DNA of 64,000 nt from Taeniopygia guttata (GCF_048771995.1 NC_133063.1:7018001-7082000), one strand, 5' to 3'. Shown: positions 1-20,200, counted from the first letter of the stretch. Numbers and translations are program-made. The notes: generated by a model from the letters alone, not told the origin.

Positions 1-7228
<7,228 letters not shown>

Positions 7229-7372
7229 GATGAACAGCTGAAGTCCCATGAAGCTAAGCTGAAGCAGATCTCCACTGAGCTTGCTGAACATCGCTCCTAT
7301 CCTCCTGACAAGAAGCTCAAAGGCAAGGAAGTAGATGATTACAAACTGAAGGACCACTATCTGGAGTTTGAG
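7229..7372 (+). CDS. PSD3: PSD3 coding exon: coiled-coil region
   Basis: Exactly 48 codons, beginning DEQLKSHEAKLKQISTELAE and ending LKDHYLEFE. The charged heptad-like stretch is the start of the C-terminal coiled coil of EFA6/PSD proteins, which follows the PH domain and has been linked to membrane and actin organisation in the family. The EHRSYPPDKK break inside it is typical of PSD family members. It is in phase 0 at both ends (previous exon ends LSQ; next begins KNRYE). The donor GTATAT at 7373 is a weaker match to consensus than the other donors in this gene, and the acceptor tract is pyrimidine-poor, so this exon could be subject to alternative inclusion. Skipping it would keep the frame (144 nt). 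Confidence 0.92.
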
Positions 7373-8349
7373 GTATATGTGGGAAGCATTATTACTTTTA
7401 TTTCTTGGGTGTGGATGGTCTTATATTTGGGGTACAGTCCTGAAGTTCTGCATTTTTCACTTTAATTCCCCAGGAAGTGTGTTCTTGGTAGGCAGAAAAG
7501 TCACAGCAATTGCAGATGCTGGGATATGGTTCTTCTTTCTGGTGAGAACTTCTTTAGTGAATTTAGCTCCCAGTCTGTAACATGGAGGATAGAAACAAGA
7601 CTCCTGTCCTTCTTGATTAAGAGATTTTAAGATCTTCATGCACAAAGTGTCTCATGTTGTAAAACTGTGTTGCCTAGAGTATTGGAACTTCAGTCTCTAA
7701 AGAATAACTGTGTTCAGCAGGAATGCAGACAATGGTAATTGTCTTCCATTGGTAGGTTCTGAAGGAACTGATATGCTGGAGTTATTGTCATAGGCATGCC
7801 TCCCTCATCAGAGCCATTTGTGTTGTATACCACTGAAATGGATGTCAGGATGAGAAGGAAAATGGTAGAATTAAAGATCACAGGGTTGAGTGATGCAACT
7901 TAGGCAGATGCATTAGGGGATTGTTTTGAGTATCTGACAGCAGCTTTTATCTATAACGGTGAATGCCACATTTTAGGACTGTGGGAATGAATGGGCAACC
8001 CAGCAGATGTCTGGTATTTGATATGACTACACCTTTGAGCTTTTTCCTCCAGGACTGCAAGTCAATGTTGCCTTGGATCTGAAAGGATCCTACTCTAAAT
8101 AGGCACTGCCTGGCAAGGAAAATACATAGTCTGAGAAAGAGGAAGAGCAGATAAGACAGATGAGACCACCAGAGCTGATGCTAGAGGCAACACAGTACAA
8201 GCCTCCAGAGCTGAAGTAAGCCTTCTGCCCCATGCTGCCAGTTTCTTTTAGAGGGACTCTTTTTTCTCCTGGTCTTAAATCATTGCATACTTTTGCTATT
8301 GCAAAAAGTTAACCACTGTGTGACCACTGTGTTGAGTTTCACTTTGCTG

Positions 8350-8640
8350 TAGCAATGTCCATCAGCATGGCTTTATGAAGGAGGAATCATAACCTGACCA
8401 ACATGATAGTCTTTTATGATGTGATATTCAGTGTGATGGATGAGGGGAGAGCAGTGGATGTTGCTTGTTCTTTACTTTGACAAGAATTCTGACATTTTTA
8501 CCTCTAACGACCCTGTAGTCGTGGATTAAGTGGATTAGGAAGTTGACAGTGAGGTGAACAATAGAGATCAAAGGATTGTGATCAATGGCACAGTGACAGT
8601 TTTGAACAGAGCACTCAGATGTACAAGGTAAGCCACACAC
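8350..8640 (+). mobile_element. CR1 LINE fragment (reverse transcriptase part), decayed
   Basis: Translated with frameshifts, this reads QHGFMKEES, then a break, then MDEGRAVDV, and further on a stretch ending RIVINGT. These are the fingers/palm words of CR1 reverse transcriptase in the correct order (QHGF.KGKS..TNL, then the V.EGRAVDV segment before catalytic motif A, then the R.V.NG segment). Stops and indels break the frame. It corresponds to sequence that lies in the middle of the neighbouring larger CR1 copy, so it must be a separate insertion. The expected 3' CR1 end is not seen after it. Confidence 0.7.
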
Positions 8641-8810
8641 TTTCTCCCTGGAGGGGATCTTGTAAAACTTGAAAGATCAAGCATTTTCTTAGCTTTGGGT
8701 TCTTGACATAAAGTTTATTTTCTATCACTTTTAGAAGCTTGGTGAGTTAAGATGAAATGTAGGCTGGAGTATTAAAAGTTTATAAAAAGATTGATGAGGG
8801 AGTAGATTGT

Positions 8811-8855
8811 TGTGGGGTTTTTTTTTGTTTGTTTGTTTGGTTGGTTTTTTTGTTT
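8811..8855. repeat. T/G-rich simple repeat
   Basis: A run of T with interspersed G, including GTTT units and a GGTTGG step, in the PSD3 last intron. Confidence 0.85.
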
Positions 8856-9149
8856 CCTGTGAATTTTATCAGCGATAATATCCTTTATCTTTTAAGGATA
8901 TTTCTCAGGTACCTCAGTACAAATCAGAACCAGTATAGCCCAGGAAACAAAAGGTGTCCTCTTCACGAGTGAGAGTCTTGAATAGCATTTGAGCTGTGCA
9001 GTTCAGATTAATGATCAGCCCTGCACGAGTGCTCATCTAAGCAGGCAAGTTGTGGCAACAGCTTCAGTTATGTGGGAGAAATTCAAGGTGTTGGTTTGCT
9101 CTGCTGTGTTACCTTCACACTAAGCACAGATTTCACAGACCATGTTGAA

Positions 9150-11182
9150 CTACCAAGACACCATTCCAAGGGTCATGAAAGCAGGCAATTCCAAAATGTT
9201 GGAAGTCAGACAGATGAGGCAGAAGGCTAACCGAGATCTTCTTCTGGGGCTAAGGCAAAAAAGTAAGGTTTATGCTGGGTGGAAGCAAGGTTAAGTGGCA
9301 TGGGAAGAATACAGAGCGAGGTGCTGCTCACCATTGTAACAAGAAAATTCATGTGGCCAAATCTCAATTGCAGTTGCATCTGGCCAGAACTATGGGGGAT
9401 AAAATGAGTGTTTTAAGAAGAGTGTCAATAAAAAGAGTGTTTTGAAATATATTAATGGCAAAAGGCAGTATAGAAATAATATCAGCCTCTTACAGGATTA
9501 AGATAATCATCTCACAAACAGGGACATGGGCAAGGCAGAGGTATTTAATGCAGTTTTTGCCTCTGTCTGCAATATGGATGGCAGACCAGGGGGATCTCAG
9601 TGCCCTGAGCTGAAGGACCATGATTGTGAGAACGATCAGCTCCCATCTAACCTTGAAGTTGTGTGGGATCAGCTGTTCCAGCTGGATCCCTGCAAATATA
9701 TGGGGCCTAATGCGATTCATTCAAGAAACCTCAAAAAGTTTTCTGATGTCATCACAAAACTACACTCGATGATATTTGAACAATCTGGATAGATCCCAAT
9801 TGGCTGGAAACTATCTAATGTTTTCCCAGTTTCCAAGAAGGGCAAAAAGGATGTCACTGGAAACTACAGGTCTGTCAGTCTCACTTCAGTGCCTGGTAAA
9901 ATTACAGAAAATTATTCTGGGGAGTACTGGAAAACACCTGGAGGACGCTGGGACCATCATCACATTTTCCATGAGAGGAAAGTCAGGCTTGTCCAACCTG
10001 GTTTCCTTTTATGACAGGATAACCCACTTAGTTAATCAACAGAAGCCAGTTAATGCAATCTTTTTTTTATTTCATAAAGCTTTTGATATTGTCTCTCTCA
10101 GGACCCTTCTGGAGAAAATGTGCAGCCCACAGCTGGATAAACACACCATATGGTGGGTGAGCAGCTGGCTCAAGGGTCAGGCACAAAGAGCTGCACTGAT
10201 GGGGTGACATCACACTGATGTGAATTGTCACTAGTGGGGTTCCATAGGGCTCCATCCTTAGCCCTGTGTTCTTGAACATCTTCATAAATTACTTGGACAC
10301 AGGACTGGAAGGGATACTAAGCAAGTTCTCAGATGATACAGAACTGAGAGAAGCTGTTGACTCCCTTGAAGGCAAGGAGGCCCTGCAGAGAGACCTTCAC
10401 AAATCAAGAGGTAATCTGATTTGCAATCACCACCTGTGTGAAGTTCAACAGGGGAAAGTGCTGATGGGGCAACCCTGGGTGTATGGACCACCTGGGAATG
10501 AGGAAATGGAGAGCAGTGCCATGGAAAGGGAGCTGGTCAAGGGCAAGTTGAACATGAGCCAGCAGTGGCCTGGCAGCCAGGAGGGCCAGCACTGCCCCGG
10601 GGTGCATCAGGCACAGCATCACCAGCTGGGCAAGAGAAGGGATGGTCCTGCTCTGCTCTGAGCTGGGGCAGCCTCACCTCGAGCGCTGGGGGCAGTTTTG
10701 GGCACCTCAGTATAAGAAAGATACGAAACCCCAAAGCCTCCAAAGGAGGGCAGTGAAGATAATGAAGGGCCTTAAGGGGAATCCACATGAGGAGCAGCTG
10801 AGGTCCCTTGGTTTGTTCAACCTGGAGGAGAGGGCCTGAGGGGAGACCTCATTGCAGTCAACAACTTTCTTGTGAGGGGCAGAGGAGGGAGAGGCACTGA
10901 TCTGTCTGTGATGATGTGTGGGAATGGCCTGAAGTTGTGTCAGGGGAGATTTAGGCTGGATGTTGGAGAGAGGTTCTTCTTCACCCAGAGGGTGGTTGGA
11001 CACTGGAACAGGGTCCCCAGGGAAATGATCACAGCACCAGCCTGACAAGACTTCAAGAAGCATTTGGACAATGCTCTCAGGTACATGGTGTGATTCTTGT
11101 GGATGATCCTGTGCAGGGCTAGGAATTGGACTGGTTATCCTTGTGGTCCCTTTCCAACTCAATTTATTCTGTTATTCTGTGA
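9150..11182 (+). mobile_element. CR1 LINE, 5'-truncated and decayed, sense to PSD3
   Basis: A chicken-repeat-1 type non-LTR retrotransposon covering the endonuclease-RT linker, the reverse transcriptase and the 3' end. Visible words in order are RDLLLGLRQKSKVYAGW (about 9230), KAEVFNAVFASV (9533), MGPNAIH (about 9700), GNYRSVSLTSVPGK (about 9860), FHKAFDIV (about 10071), the motif C region KFSDDTEL (about 10324), QRRAVKIMKGL (about 10740) and [10 protein letters not shown] (about 10810). The element ends in two copies of the 8-bp CR1 tail unit TTATTCTG at 11164-11179. It is dead: the frame shifts several times (near 9790, 10210 and 10660), there are many stops, and the aspartate expected in RT motif A (LDF.KAFD) is replaced in FLFHKAFD. 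The 5' edge is approximate. Confidence 0.92.
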
Positions 11183-13714
11183 GGCAGTAAAAATCCCAAA
11201 CCAAACCTAAATGTTGAATTGTATTAAAATTGTGAATGGAAATTTTGTGAATGGAAAGCTTCCCTTTAGAACAATGCCCTGTCAGGGTTGGTAGGAGTGG
11301 TGAAAGAGCTTGCTGCATGAGGTTAAATGACAAGGGCAAGGGGCATGTGAGGTAGGATTTTGTAACTGTCCCTTTCAGGCTGAGACAGCAGGCTAAACCT
11401 TGTGTCTGTGTAAAAAAGGCCATGCTGATACATCTCGGGAAACACACCCAAAGGGCCTGTGGGTCCCTAAGTTAGCATAGTACTAGGAAGGAAGATGTCA
11501 TTTTCCTTTTCTGTACAATTTCTTTTTGTTTACACACTGGTGGTGCCTACATTCTTGTTCCTGAAGAAAGACAATGAGATGGAGGGGAGGTGAACCAGGA
11601 GGTAACTGGTCCTTGTTCAGGTATGCAGCCAGTAGCATTTGTTTTTGATGGTGTCTTTGCATATACACACCATGGAAGGAACAGCACTCATTACCTTCTC
11701 TCCGAGAAAGTACTGCATCAGTTTGCAAAAAAAGTGTTGCTTATTGCAGAAAATTTATAATTAGAGAAAGATCTTTTGAGTGCTGTCAAGTGAGAGGTGA
11801 AGCCAGAATACTGATGTGTGGCTACCTCATACTTCTTTATTACGTGCATTCATTCTTTAGAGATAATGTTGCAGAAGTTTTTGAATGGTTTCAACTTATG
11901 TGGTTTTATTTCTTGACAGAAATTTCCAAATTAATTTCTTTCAAGACAAGATTTCCACTAGCATTTACCTAACTTGAAATGTCAGGTCACTGAAAGACCA
12001 ACTTTGTTGTGGTTGAAATCAAAGTAGAAATGTGTTGCTTAATTATAATAGAAATAAAGGGGAAAATGGTCATTTGCACAGATGCAGGTCCTGGATTTCC
12101 ATTCTGATTGCCAAGTCCTGAGACTCTGGTGGTGTTTACTGGACCAGTAAAAGCATAAATCTGTACAACAGTAAAGCCCCCCTCTCAATTTCATGATATT
12201 GCGCTGTTCCCAAGCTGAGAGCGCTGGCTGGCCTTTTACAGAAGCGTCTGGTTCATTTTGTGATGAATCATCCATCAGCTCAGTGCATCATCGTCAGAGT
12301 TCTTCTTGCTGTTTCTCCATTTCCATTTTTATTAAATGACACATCTTACCTGCTTCATGTGTTTGTCTCTCACGTTGTGGAGCTCCATCTCCAGATATGG
12401 AAGTCATAGGAATACTTATTTATTTAATTTGTAGGAGGATTCTCTTATGATTCTCCTCTATCAGGGTTTGTTTATTCAAAGGATTCTCAAAAGCCAGTCA
12501 CATTTTCTTCTTTTTTTCCCCCCTTTATATTTCACACTTCAGTGCAGTTACCAAGCTTTTTGACTTCCTGACCTTAAATAAATGTTTTTACCAGAACTTT
12601 ATTATTTTATTAGAAAATGTAAATTGTTTTCTTAAATACTTTTTCCTCTGTCAGGAGCATCATAGCTTGGCTGCTGTTCTGCTACTTTCAAATGCAATTT
12701 AACAGTCAGTACAGATATTTACATCCACCTTCCTGACTCCCAGCACACTGAGATCACTGTAATTACAAGGCCTGCACCATGTCTTTAGTGGATATATCAG
12801 GGGCAGGTTATTAAATAAATCCTATGAAGTGGATTGCTCTATTTTCATGACCTCCTGCCCCAACATCTGGTTTTGAGACCTTTGAGGGGTCTTCTGTTAC
12901 TGTACCCTCATTTTCTTCCTTGCTGAATTGTTTTTTTGGAAAATGGTACGGTTGTAGCAAACAGAATGAAATCTTCCTGTTGGAGAGGGAAAACCCTGCT
13001 CCAGGCAAGGAATAGAAAAAATGGGCAGGGGGGACGTAAAGTGAACTTTCTCCAGTTGAAAAATACAAGTTGAAAAATGCTAGACAGACAGCAACCTTCA
13101 TCATTCCCTGTGAGTGATGTAGCAGAGAAACATGCCATGCTGCTGTCATAGCCCTCTCATCTGCTCCTTTTTGTCAAGGTCTGGCCTTTTACAAGATTCT
13201 CCCGTGTGCTGGTACAGTCTGAACTTAGACCCTACTTTGTTTTTCTCCCCCGTGGATAAGAAAAGCAGGAGAAGCAGGACCTGCTGGTGGGAGTGGAGGA
13301 TTGCAGCAGGGCAGGATTTTTGTTGTCCCTTCGTTTAGTGCATTTTATCTCCATGTGTGCCTGAGCACATAGGATCTCAGTGTGTGTGAGCACAGCTTTG
13401 GTCTCAACATGACTGAAGTAGCAAGCTTTCGTTTGGTTACTTGGAATGGGAGCCACCACTCCTCAGAGCGTCGGAATTTGTGTGCTGCAGAACTGAGTGC
13501 CTCTAATCACACAGCACCCCAGGCCTCAGTCTGCCTGAAATCCTCTTTGTTTAACTTACATTAGCCACTGTGTTTCATATCCACATTAGGCTCCATTGTT
13601 TGCATACATGTTGAGCTCCTGGCTTTCAAGGCCAGCAGAAAGCATTAAGTGGTCTCTCATGTGCTCCTGCAGAGTTTCTTCCAGACTGATTGGGCCTTTC
13701 TTTTCATTTCCCAG

Positions 13715-13927
13715 AAAAACCGCTATGAGATTTATGTTGGCCTGCTGAAAGAAGGGGTGAAGGAGCTGCTGAGCGGAGGAGAGAACGACGCTCCAGGACT
13801 GAAGAAATCCCACTCAAGTCCTTCTTTGAATCAGGAGTCTCCAGTTAGTGCCAAGGTGAAACGCAATGTCTCAGAGAGGAAGGACTACAGGCCAGAAACA
13901 CCCAGCATTAAGCAGAAGATTACTTAG
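13715..13927 (+). CDS. PSD3: PSD3 terminal coding exon: C-terminal tail
   Basis: This exon begins [20 protein letters not shown], continues the coiled coil, and ends in the basic, Ser/Pro-rich tail [28 protein letters not shown] and IKQKIT before TAG at 13925-13927. The SHSSPSLN and final PSIKQK(V/I)T words are hallmarks of the PSD3 C-terminus and separate it from PSD, PSD2 and PSD4. It encodes 70 residues plus the stop. The four exons in this window sum to 660 nt (219 residues) with no frame break. The acceptor is ttttcatttcccag, ending at 13714. The Ser/Pro clusters look like phosphorylation sites, but that is inference. Confidence 0.95.
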   Translation, partial: KNRYEIYVGLLKEGVKELLSGGENDAPGLKKSHSSPSLNQESPVSAKVKRNVSERKDYRPETPSIKQKIT

Positions 13928-14775
13928 GGTGGAAATGACAACTAGGGGAACAGCCATGCAGCAAAGTATTGGTGGTCAAAATTTTTTCATTTAATAACCT
14001 GTCATTCACAAAAAATAAGTGCATCTGCCTGAATGGGGTGTTAGTGACATTTTCTATTGTATATTTTGCTGTTTCTGTGCAGATTGTGGGAGATGTCTTT
14101 GCTCCTGCTTTGCTTTGCTTTGTTAATTTATCATTTAGCAATTGAAGCATCGGGACTTTTTTGTGTTATTCTGTTCTAAAGGAGCTGGGGAAGGGATAGA
14201 GTGCTGTGATGTTTATTCTGTCTCCTCCCCATTTATCTCCTCCCATCGACATGTGGCTTTCATCTCTCAAGTCACTTGTCACTTTATTTACGTGGTAGGT
14301 GGGAAAAATAACTGGACAAGTGCTGCAGTGCTGTGAATATGAGCTGTAGCTGTGAGAAAAGCTGTGCAAACATGCAGCTGCAGAAGGCTAACTAGAGGCT
14401 AGGGTGCTGGGAACACTAGTTTCCTGACAATATGGGGCATGTTGGTACTGGTACTTAGCAGCAGGTGGTACAGTAAATAGTCACTGTTGCTTCTTGTTAC
14501 TGTATTGACCCTGGACACTTCACGAGTGTAAAGGAATGAAACCTGGAAACCTCTGGCAATGCTGAGATGATGGCATTGGAATAATTTGTTTGCTTCCTTC
14601 CAAGCAGAGAGCCTTCTCCTGAGTTTGCAGGCTGGAAGGCATCCAAACCCATGCTGTCTCTGCAGTCAGGAAGATTAAGGATTACCCAGTTGGAATGGCT
14701 ATCTGGGCTTCACATTTATTTGCAGAGAAGGCTGCTGTAGATGTCAGCCATTAGCATTATATATTAATTATATAT

Positions 14776-14781
14776 ATTAAA
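14776..14781 (+). terminator. PSD3: Candidate proximal poly(A) signal (ATTAAA)
   Basis: ATTAAA, the commonest variant hexamer, lies about 850 nt after the PSD3 stop and is followed within 20-30 nt by ctctgtgtagttttt, a GU/U-rich downstream element. It could end a short PSD3 isoform. The AT-rich setting makes a chance match possible. Confidence 0.35.
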
Positions 14782-16349
14782 GACAAAGGGCCTCTGTGTA
14801 GTTTTTAACTATACGCTCTCACTTAGCTGCTATATAGAGCCTTATGATATATTGTGTCCTGTTGCTTCCCCTTCAAGGGGTTTCCTTGTTGGTGTGCACA
14901 GAGAGCTGCTTTCAATTCCTCTCATAGTGACAAAGCACTTGGCCTTTTTTCTTCAGAATGGGATTTTCCTCAGTTCTCCATTTTCGTTTTTTAGCTGATA
15001 TATAGGTGGAAGAGGCTGGTGCCTCCTCACAGTTCCTGCAAACCCCTGTACCAGGCTTTCCAAGGGGAGCACAGGTCTGAGAGAGACCACCATGGGTAGG
15101 TCTTTCCATACCTGAAAGACCCCTGTTTGTGCCATAGACCTTTGGGGTGGCCAGCAGTTTTCAGGCACAGACAGCAGAAAGATGACATAGAAATAATTTT
15201 CCTGCTTCCCAGCCCCTCTTGTCTGGGCAGTGTTATGGCTCTGTCACCTAACCTGTTACTGAGTTTTAATCTCAATTTTTTACTGGCCCACAGGGTGAGC
15301 TTGGACAGGTCTCTCCCATTTGGTGTCAGCTTTTCCCTATATGAAGCAGTACTACCAAACTGGCCTTTACCACAGAGCGCCTTGGGAGATAAAGTTGAGG
15401 GCCAGTTGAAAATTGCTCCTTGCTGTTCATTCTGTTGTGCCTGGCACAGGACAGGCTTCTTGTTGAATGCAATTCTTGATGCATAGAGAAATGTCAAGAT
15501 CCATGCAAGGACTGTTTAGAAATGCTCCGGTGCTTTCAGCCCAAGTAGTCAAAGGGCCACACATCAAAAAAATTGCTGTCTGAATGGATGTGTGTTCTGT
15601 CAGGCTTCCCAAGGGTCCAAGTCAATTCATCTAGTTTTATTGAGCTGCCAGTCCAGTGAGCAGAATAGTAGTGATTAAAGAGAAAAGGCCCTTAACAGGC
15701 ACTGCATGACTTGCCTCCAGTACCAAGTACCACCAAAGCAACAGCTTTTCTGGTGTTGTGCTGACTGTTGGCTGTAACCATGATGTTGCACTCTCAAATG
15801 TGAAGTTTTGGGGCAAATTGATCCTTGCAGCTGCAGCCTGGCAGCAAAGCCAGATGAGACTGTTCTCACAAGTGATGTGCATCCGTTTGGCATCTGCCAC
15901 TGAGAGTGGCCGCTCTGTGCTAAAAGTCAGGAGGTTGGCTCCTAACCTTGGCAACGTTGCTAAAAGCTGCAGAGTCCTGAGTAGAAATTGGCAGTGCTTC
16001 CCAAGTGCTGGGGTTTCAGAAGTTGTGCATTCTGACTGAGGTGGAGTTAACATTCAGTTCTCTTATTGAGGATGAGAGGTGTCTTCTGCTGCTGGAGCCA
16101 ACGTTACGTGGTGCAGCTTATTGTGTGGGGAAACTCAGCTGAGATGCATGGTAGTGCTCACTGGGAGGGATTGTTTGGGGTAATTGAGAGTGGTGGATCA
16201 ACAGCTCATGGAGGGAAAACAAATACAGATCGCTGCAGCTGCTTGTCATGCTTTGGAGGTTGAAAAGGAACAAGCAGAACAGAGAGAAGAAATTCATTTG
16301 GGGAATGCTGAATGCACCTTTGGGAAGAAAACTTGACCTCTGTTATGAT

Positions 16350-16745
16350 TAAGGAGTGGTATTTAGTGTTCCCACTGAGACTCTCAAACAGCATGGCCCT
16401 TGCTCACTCCCTGCTTCCCCTCCCCATCCTGGAGAGGAGAATTAGAGGCATAAAAGGCAAAGATCACAAAGATTGAGGTAACAACAATTTACTGGAAAAG
16501 GCAATGAGATAAGAAAATGAATGGTAAAGAACAACAGTATTAAAAACAGAGTGTTCAAGAATGCTCACCACGCAGAACCCAACAGTACCTAACCATTTGC
16601 TTCCCAATACCCCGACGTAGAAGGGGTATCTTCTCTGGTTCCTGGAAAATGACATGAGGTGGTATAGAATAACCATCAAGTCCAAGCCATGCTCCCGCTG
16701 GGCTACTGCATAAATTAACACCATCCTGGCCAGAGCCAGTACATC
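16350..16745 (-). mobile_element. Decayed avian ERV LTR (solo or fragment), antisense to PSD3
   Basis: Read on the minus strand, the segment starts TGTACTGGCTCTGGCCAGGA at 16743 and contains words typical of common avian ERV LTRs: the GTTAAT start region, a stretch like tattctataccacctcatgt in the middle, and a 3' part with a Lys/Thr-poor pyrimidine-rich end and a GGGAGTGAGCAAGGGCC-like tail near 16400. I match this from memory of ERVL-like avian LTRs. No internal retroviral genes are seen beside it, so a solo LTR or fragment is most likely. The edges are approximate and no target-site duplication could be confirmed. Confidence 0.55.
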
Positions 16746-17200
16746 ATTACTTGAATTATTTTAAATACCAATAGGAATACATGCAGCAGAAGCAAAACCC
16801 AAAAACGGTGCAGATATATAAATGGCCCTGCTTCGCTGTCAGGGTTGGTTTGAGTTGATGATCTTTTTAAAAGCAGGCTAGAACATGCTTGGCAAACCAC
16901 TTGTGTTTATGGAGTGCAATGCTTCAAAAGGCAAAGAGGTGACATTTAACTTTCTTCTTCTCTGGCTTTAAACGTATTTTCATTGCCGAAAATTCCAGCT
17001 AAATTGCTGAGCTCAAAAAGAAATTACTCCTGTTAAATGCATTTTCCAGCTTTGACACAGAAACTGGGTAATTCCTCTTCAAAGTCATTGCAGAAAAGAT
17101 GATTTGAAGCAATAGGAAAAATCAAAAGGTGAACTGCAAAAATGTTGTTTTTTTCATTATTTATTATCTATTTCCTTGTATACTTGTAAACGGATAGGAT

Positions 17201-17213
17201 TTTTTTTTTTTTG
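17201..17213. repeat. Short T homopolymer
   Basis: A run of T inside the presumed PSD3 3' UTR. Confidence 0.6.
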
Positions 17214-20200
17214 GGGTCTCATCTGAGTGTATCACATGCAGTTTTTCACTGCATTTTTTGGTCTTTAAACATTTGTTGAGCTTAGAGCAGTCTTGCTGAG
17301 ACTGCTGAGGCGTGCAAGTCAGTTTACCCAGAATTTATAGTTTCTGCTTCAGTTTTAATTAATGCCATTTTCCTTTGTTGCTTTACAATTTATAAGCATC
17401 CCAGGCTCCTGTGTAGAAATGCACGCTTTGGAGAACAAGAAAAAAATGTGATCCTGTTGCAAAAGTCTAAGACTCCTGCCCTCCCTTGCAAATAGGTTCA
17501 TCTACCAGTCAGTACTGTAATTAATTTTTTTCCCTCCTGATGACACTATAAAGGATAGGGCAGGTTCTCAGGTGGTTGGAGTGGTGCATCTCCTTGAGTA
17601 GCACCATGAGGAGTCTGACCAGGTAGCTTAGCGCGGTACCCTGCACCCTGCCTTTCTTTGCTGAAATATTTGCCTTTAGGGGAGATCAGTGCTTGACTGC
17701 AGCGACTCAGGAGCTCTGGTTGCAGCATGTAAGGATATTCTGCTGGTTTCCAGCCCGCCTCTGGGACTTGAGCTGCAAATCAGTGGAGCAGCCTGCAGTT
17801 TCCTGGGTGTGCTCCGTGTAAGGAGTTACTGGCTGGCCGCCATGAGCATGTGTGCATGTGGGAGAGCCTTTGCATTGGTGATGCAGTGAGGTGTCATCCT
17901 TCCTTGTCACCCTCCCTGCTCTAGTGAGCTGTCATTGCTCAGGCAAAGCCTCTGCCTGCATGTAGAGAATGGGAATCCAAAGAGGGGAGCAGGCTAAGGC
18001 TGACACCTCCTTACTTCCCCTTTCCCAAGGTGCAGACAGTGGTTCTGGGAGGACCCACCTGGCTCTGAAGTGTTGCTGGCTCCTGGGGCTGAACTGCTAT
18101 CCCCAACTAAAGAAGGAGAGACAGGAAAGGGCCCCACTAGTCTGCACCTGACAGCAGAGGGCTGATGGAGAAGGGGAAAACTGCCTTCCCCCCTCCCCAC
18201 CCAGCAACCAAAGCAGGTGAAATACTCTCTTGAAGCCAAAACCATACTCTCCTCTATGATTCAGCACGATGCAGGGGACTGTTTCAGATGGATTTTGTTC
18301 ATCAGTGGCTGCGAAAGAGACTCCCTGGGCTAGCTGTGTGTTTGTCTACATCTTGCAGATAAATTAGGCATGAACCAGTGAACATGATTACAGCTTCTAA
18401 ATCCAGTATTTATGTTGTGTCTTTAGTTGATGTAGAGAGATAAGTCATCCAGCAGAGTGATTAATGCATCGGAGTTTTGCGGGAGTGCTTTTCAGCTGTG
18501 TTGCCGACTCAGAGTTTTTCATCTGTAGCCAGTCACTTGTAAATGGTTACCAGAAACTTTCAAATAATTAGTAACAGCTCCTCACTAAAATACTTTCCCT
18601 CTGATCCTGCCTGCTCCCAGGTTGCAGTCTGTGCTCTGCACTGCCCTGCTTTGAGGGGGACTTTGGCCTAACAGACCTCCAGGGACTGGAATTGTTCAGT
18701 GACGTTTCACAGCTCCAGTGCCTTCAGATAACAAGGCTGGTTGCTCCTCTGGCTTGAAAAAGAACTTTTGCCTTTCTCCAATGGGGAAGGCTTGGCTAGA
18801 GTAGGCCATTCAGTGAAGATGGGGTTATGGCAGTGGAAGAAGTCAGAGATGACAGGTTTATCATCAGGCTACTCGGAGGCATTGTATGGCAATGTTCTTC
18901 TTGAAAATGGGAAAGGCTTTTCTCTGCAGATGGCTTACTGCTTACTGTGTCTGGATTCTCCATTTTTAAATGAATTTTGGTCTTATTGCAGTTAGTCTGA
19001 CAGCTCCTCCTCCTTTTCTGACAAGCTGCTCTTGTCTGTCATCTTAGCACCTCAGCTGCTTCTGTATAACAGGTCTGTTTCCTTCCATGCTTGCAGAAAT
19101 CCAGAAAATTTGACTCTCCCATCTTGCATTGAGAAAACCTTCTCTGAAGCAGTGCTGCATTGAATGGATAACCTTGTGAACAGCTTTTTCACTCTGCTTG
19201 TCGGTAGCCTGTGTTTCCAGCCACAGTTATAGCTGGGAGGTGTGAGACCGAATTTTAGACTGCTGTGATCCTCTAGTTGTATGCTGCAGAGATGCAAAGT
19301 CCCCCTTCCCACACTTAGACCAGATACTTGCAACATTCCTGCTCTTCTAGTACCCAGGTTGTTGGAAACACTGGCTGCTTCTGCAAGTTCAAAGGCAGTA
19401 TACACATCTGATGCCAAGCAATCTTACAATCTCAAACAATCTGCTGCTTGTTCAAATTTTCTCCAGTATTGCTCTCCCCAGGTTCTGGGACATCATATCT
19501 GCTCTGAGGGGCCAGTTAAGAAGTTCACATTTCTTGTCAGAGCACTATCATTGCTCACCAGCATGTGTTCTCAGCATCTGGTATCTAGGCTTCCTAGAGG
19601 GATGAACCATAGAAGCTGTCTCAGAAGAAGCTAGTGTGCAGCTTGTGCTTTTTAAAGGATATTTTTAGTGCATACAGAAGCAGTATGTCTAGCCTCTCCT
19701 CTCTCCTATAGAGAGCATAGGTGTAAAATAGTGGGTTGCTTCACCTGGAGCTTCACTGTGGAGACCTGAGCTCCAGGAAGAAGAGGCTTTGTCAGCCTTC
19801 AGAGAAATGCCACCACCTGAGCTGAGCATCAATGCACAGGACAATGATGCTATGTGAAAAAGCCAATGCCAGCCTCCGTGGCTGGTCACCTGCTGGAGAC
19901 TGTGAGCTCTAGCATAGCCCTCGGTGTTGGAGGTAATGAGAAATGCTGGTTTCCTTTTCCCTCTAATCTGTGCTGCTTGAGGAGCTGTCTTTAGCACTCG
20001 CTGCTTTTCTCCCTTGTGACAGCAGCACCCTTATCCAGGGTTACCATAGTCCCTTTGTGAGAAGACTGGTTTAAATGAGAGCAGAGAGGAGAGGTCCTTG
20101 GAAAAAATCTGGATGCCATCTGGGAGTATCTGCTCTGCTGATGGCAACATATAGTTGAACACTGAAAGGAAGCAGGCACAGCCTTGCCTGAGAGAATGGC

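Larger units (their letters stand above)
7373..13714 (+). other. PSD3: PSD3 last intron, with CR1 insertions
   Basis: A 6342-bp intron between the coiled-coil exon and the terminal coding exon. It contains two separate decayed CR1 fragments (about 8350-8640 and 9150-11182) and a T/G-rich tract at 8811-8855. The remainder, including 7373-8340 and 11183-13714, shows nothing I can identify. The acceptor is ttttcatttcccag. Confidence 0.85.

Noticed and set aside
10707..11162. 151-codon minus-strand ORF
   Set aside because: It is the antisense of the CR1 3' region, a shadow of the retrotransposon.
15027..16053. Minus-strand ORFs of 156 and 138 codons within the presumed PSD3 3' UTR
   Set aside because: No domain; opposing + strand ORFs of similar length cover the same bases.
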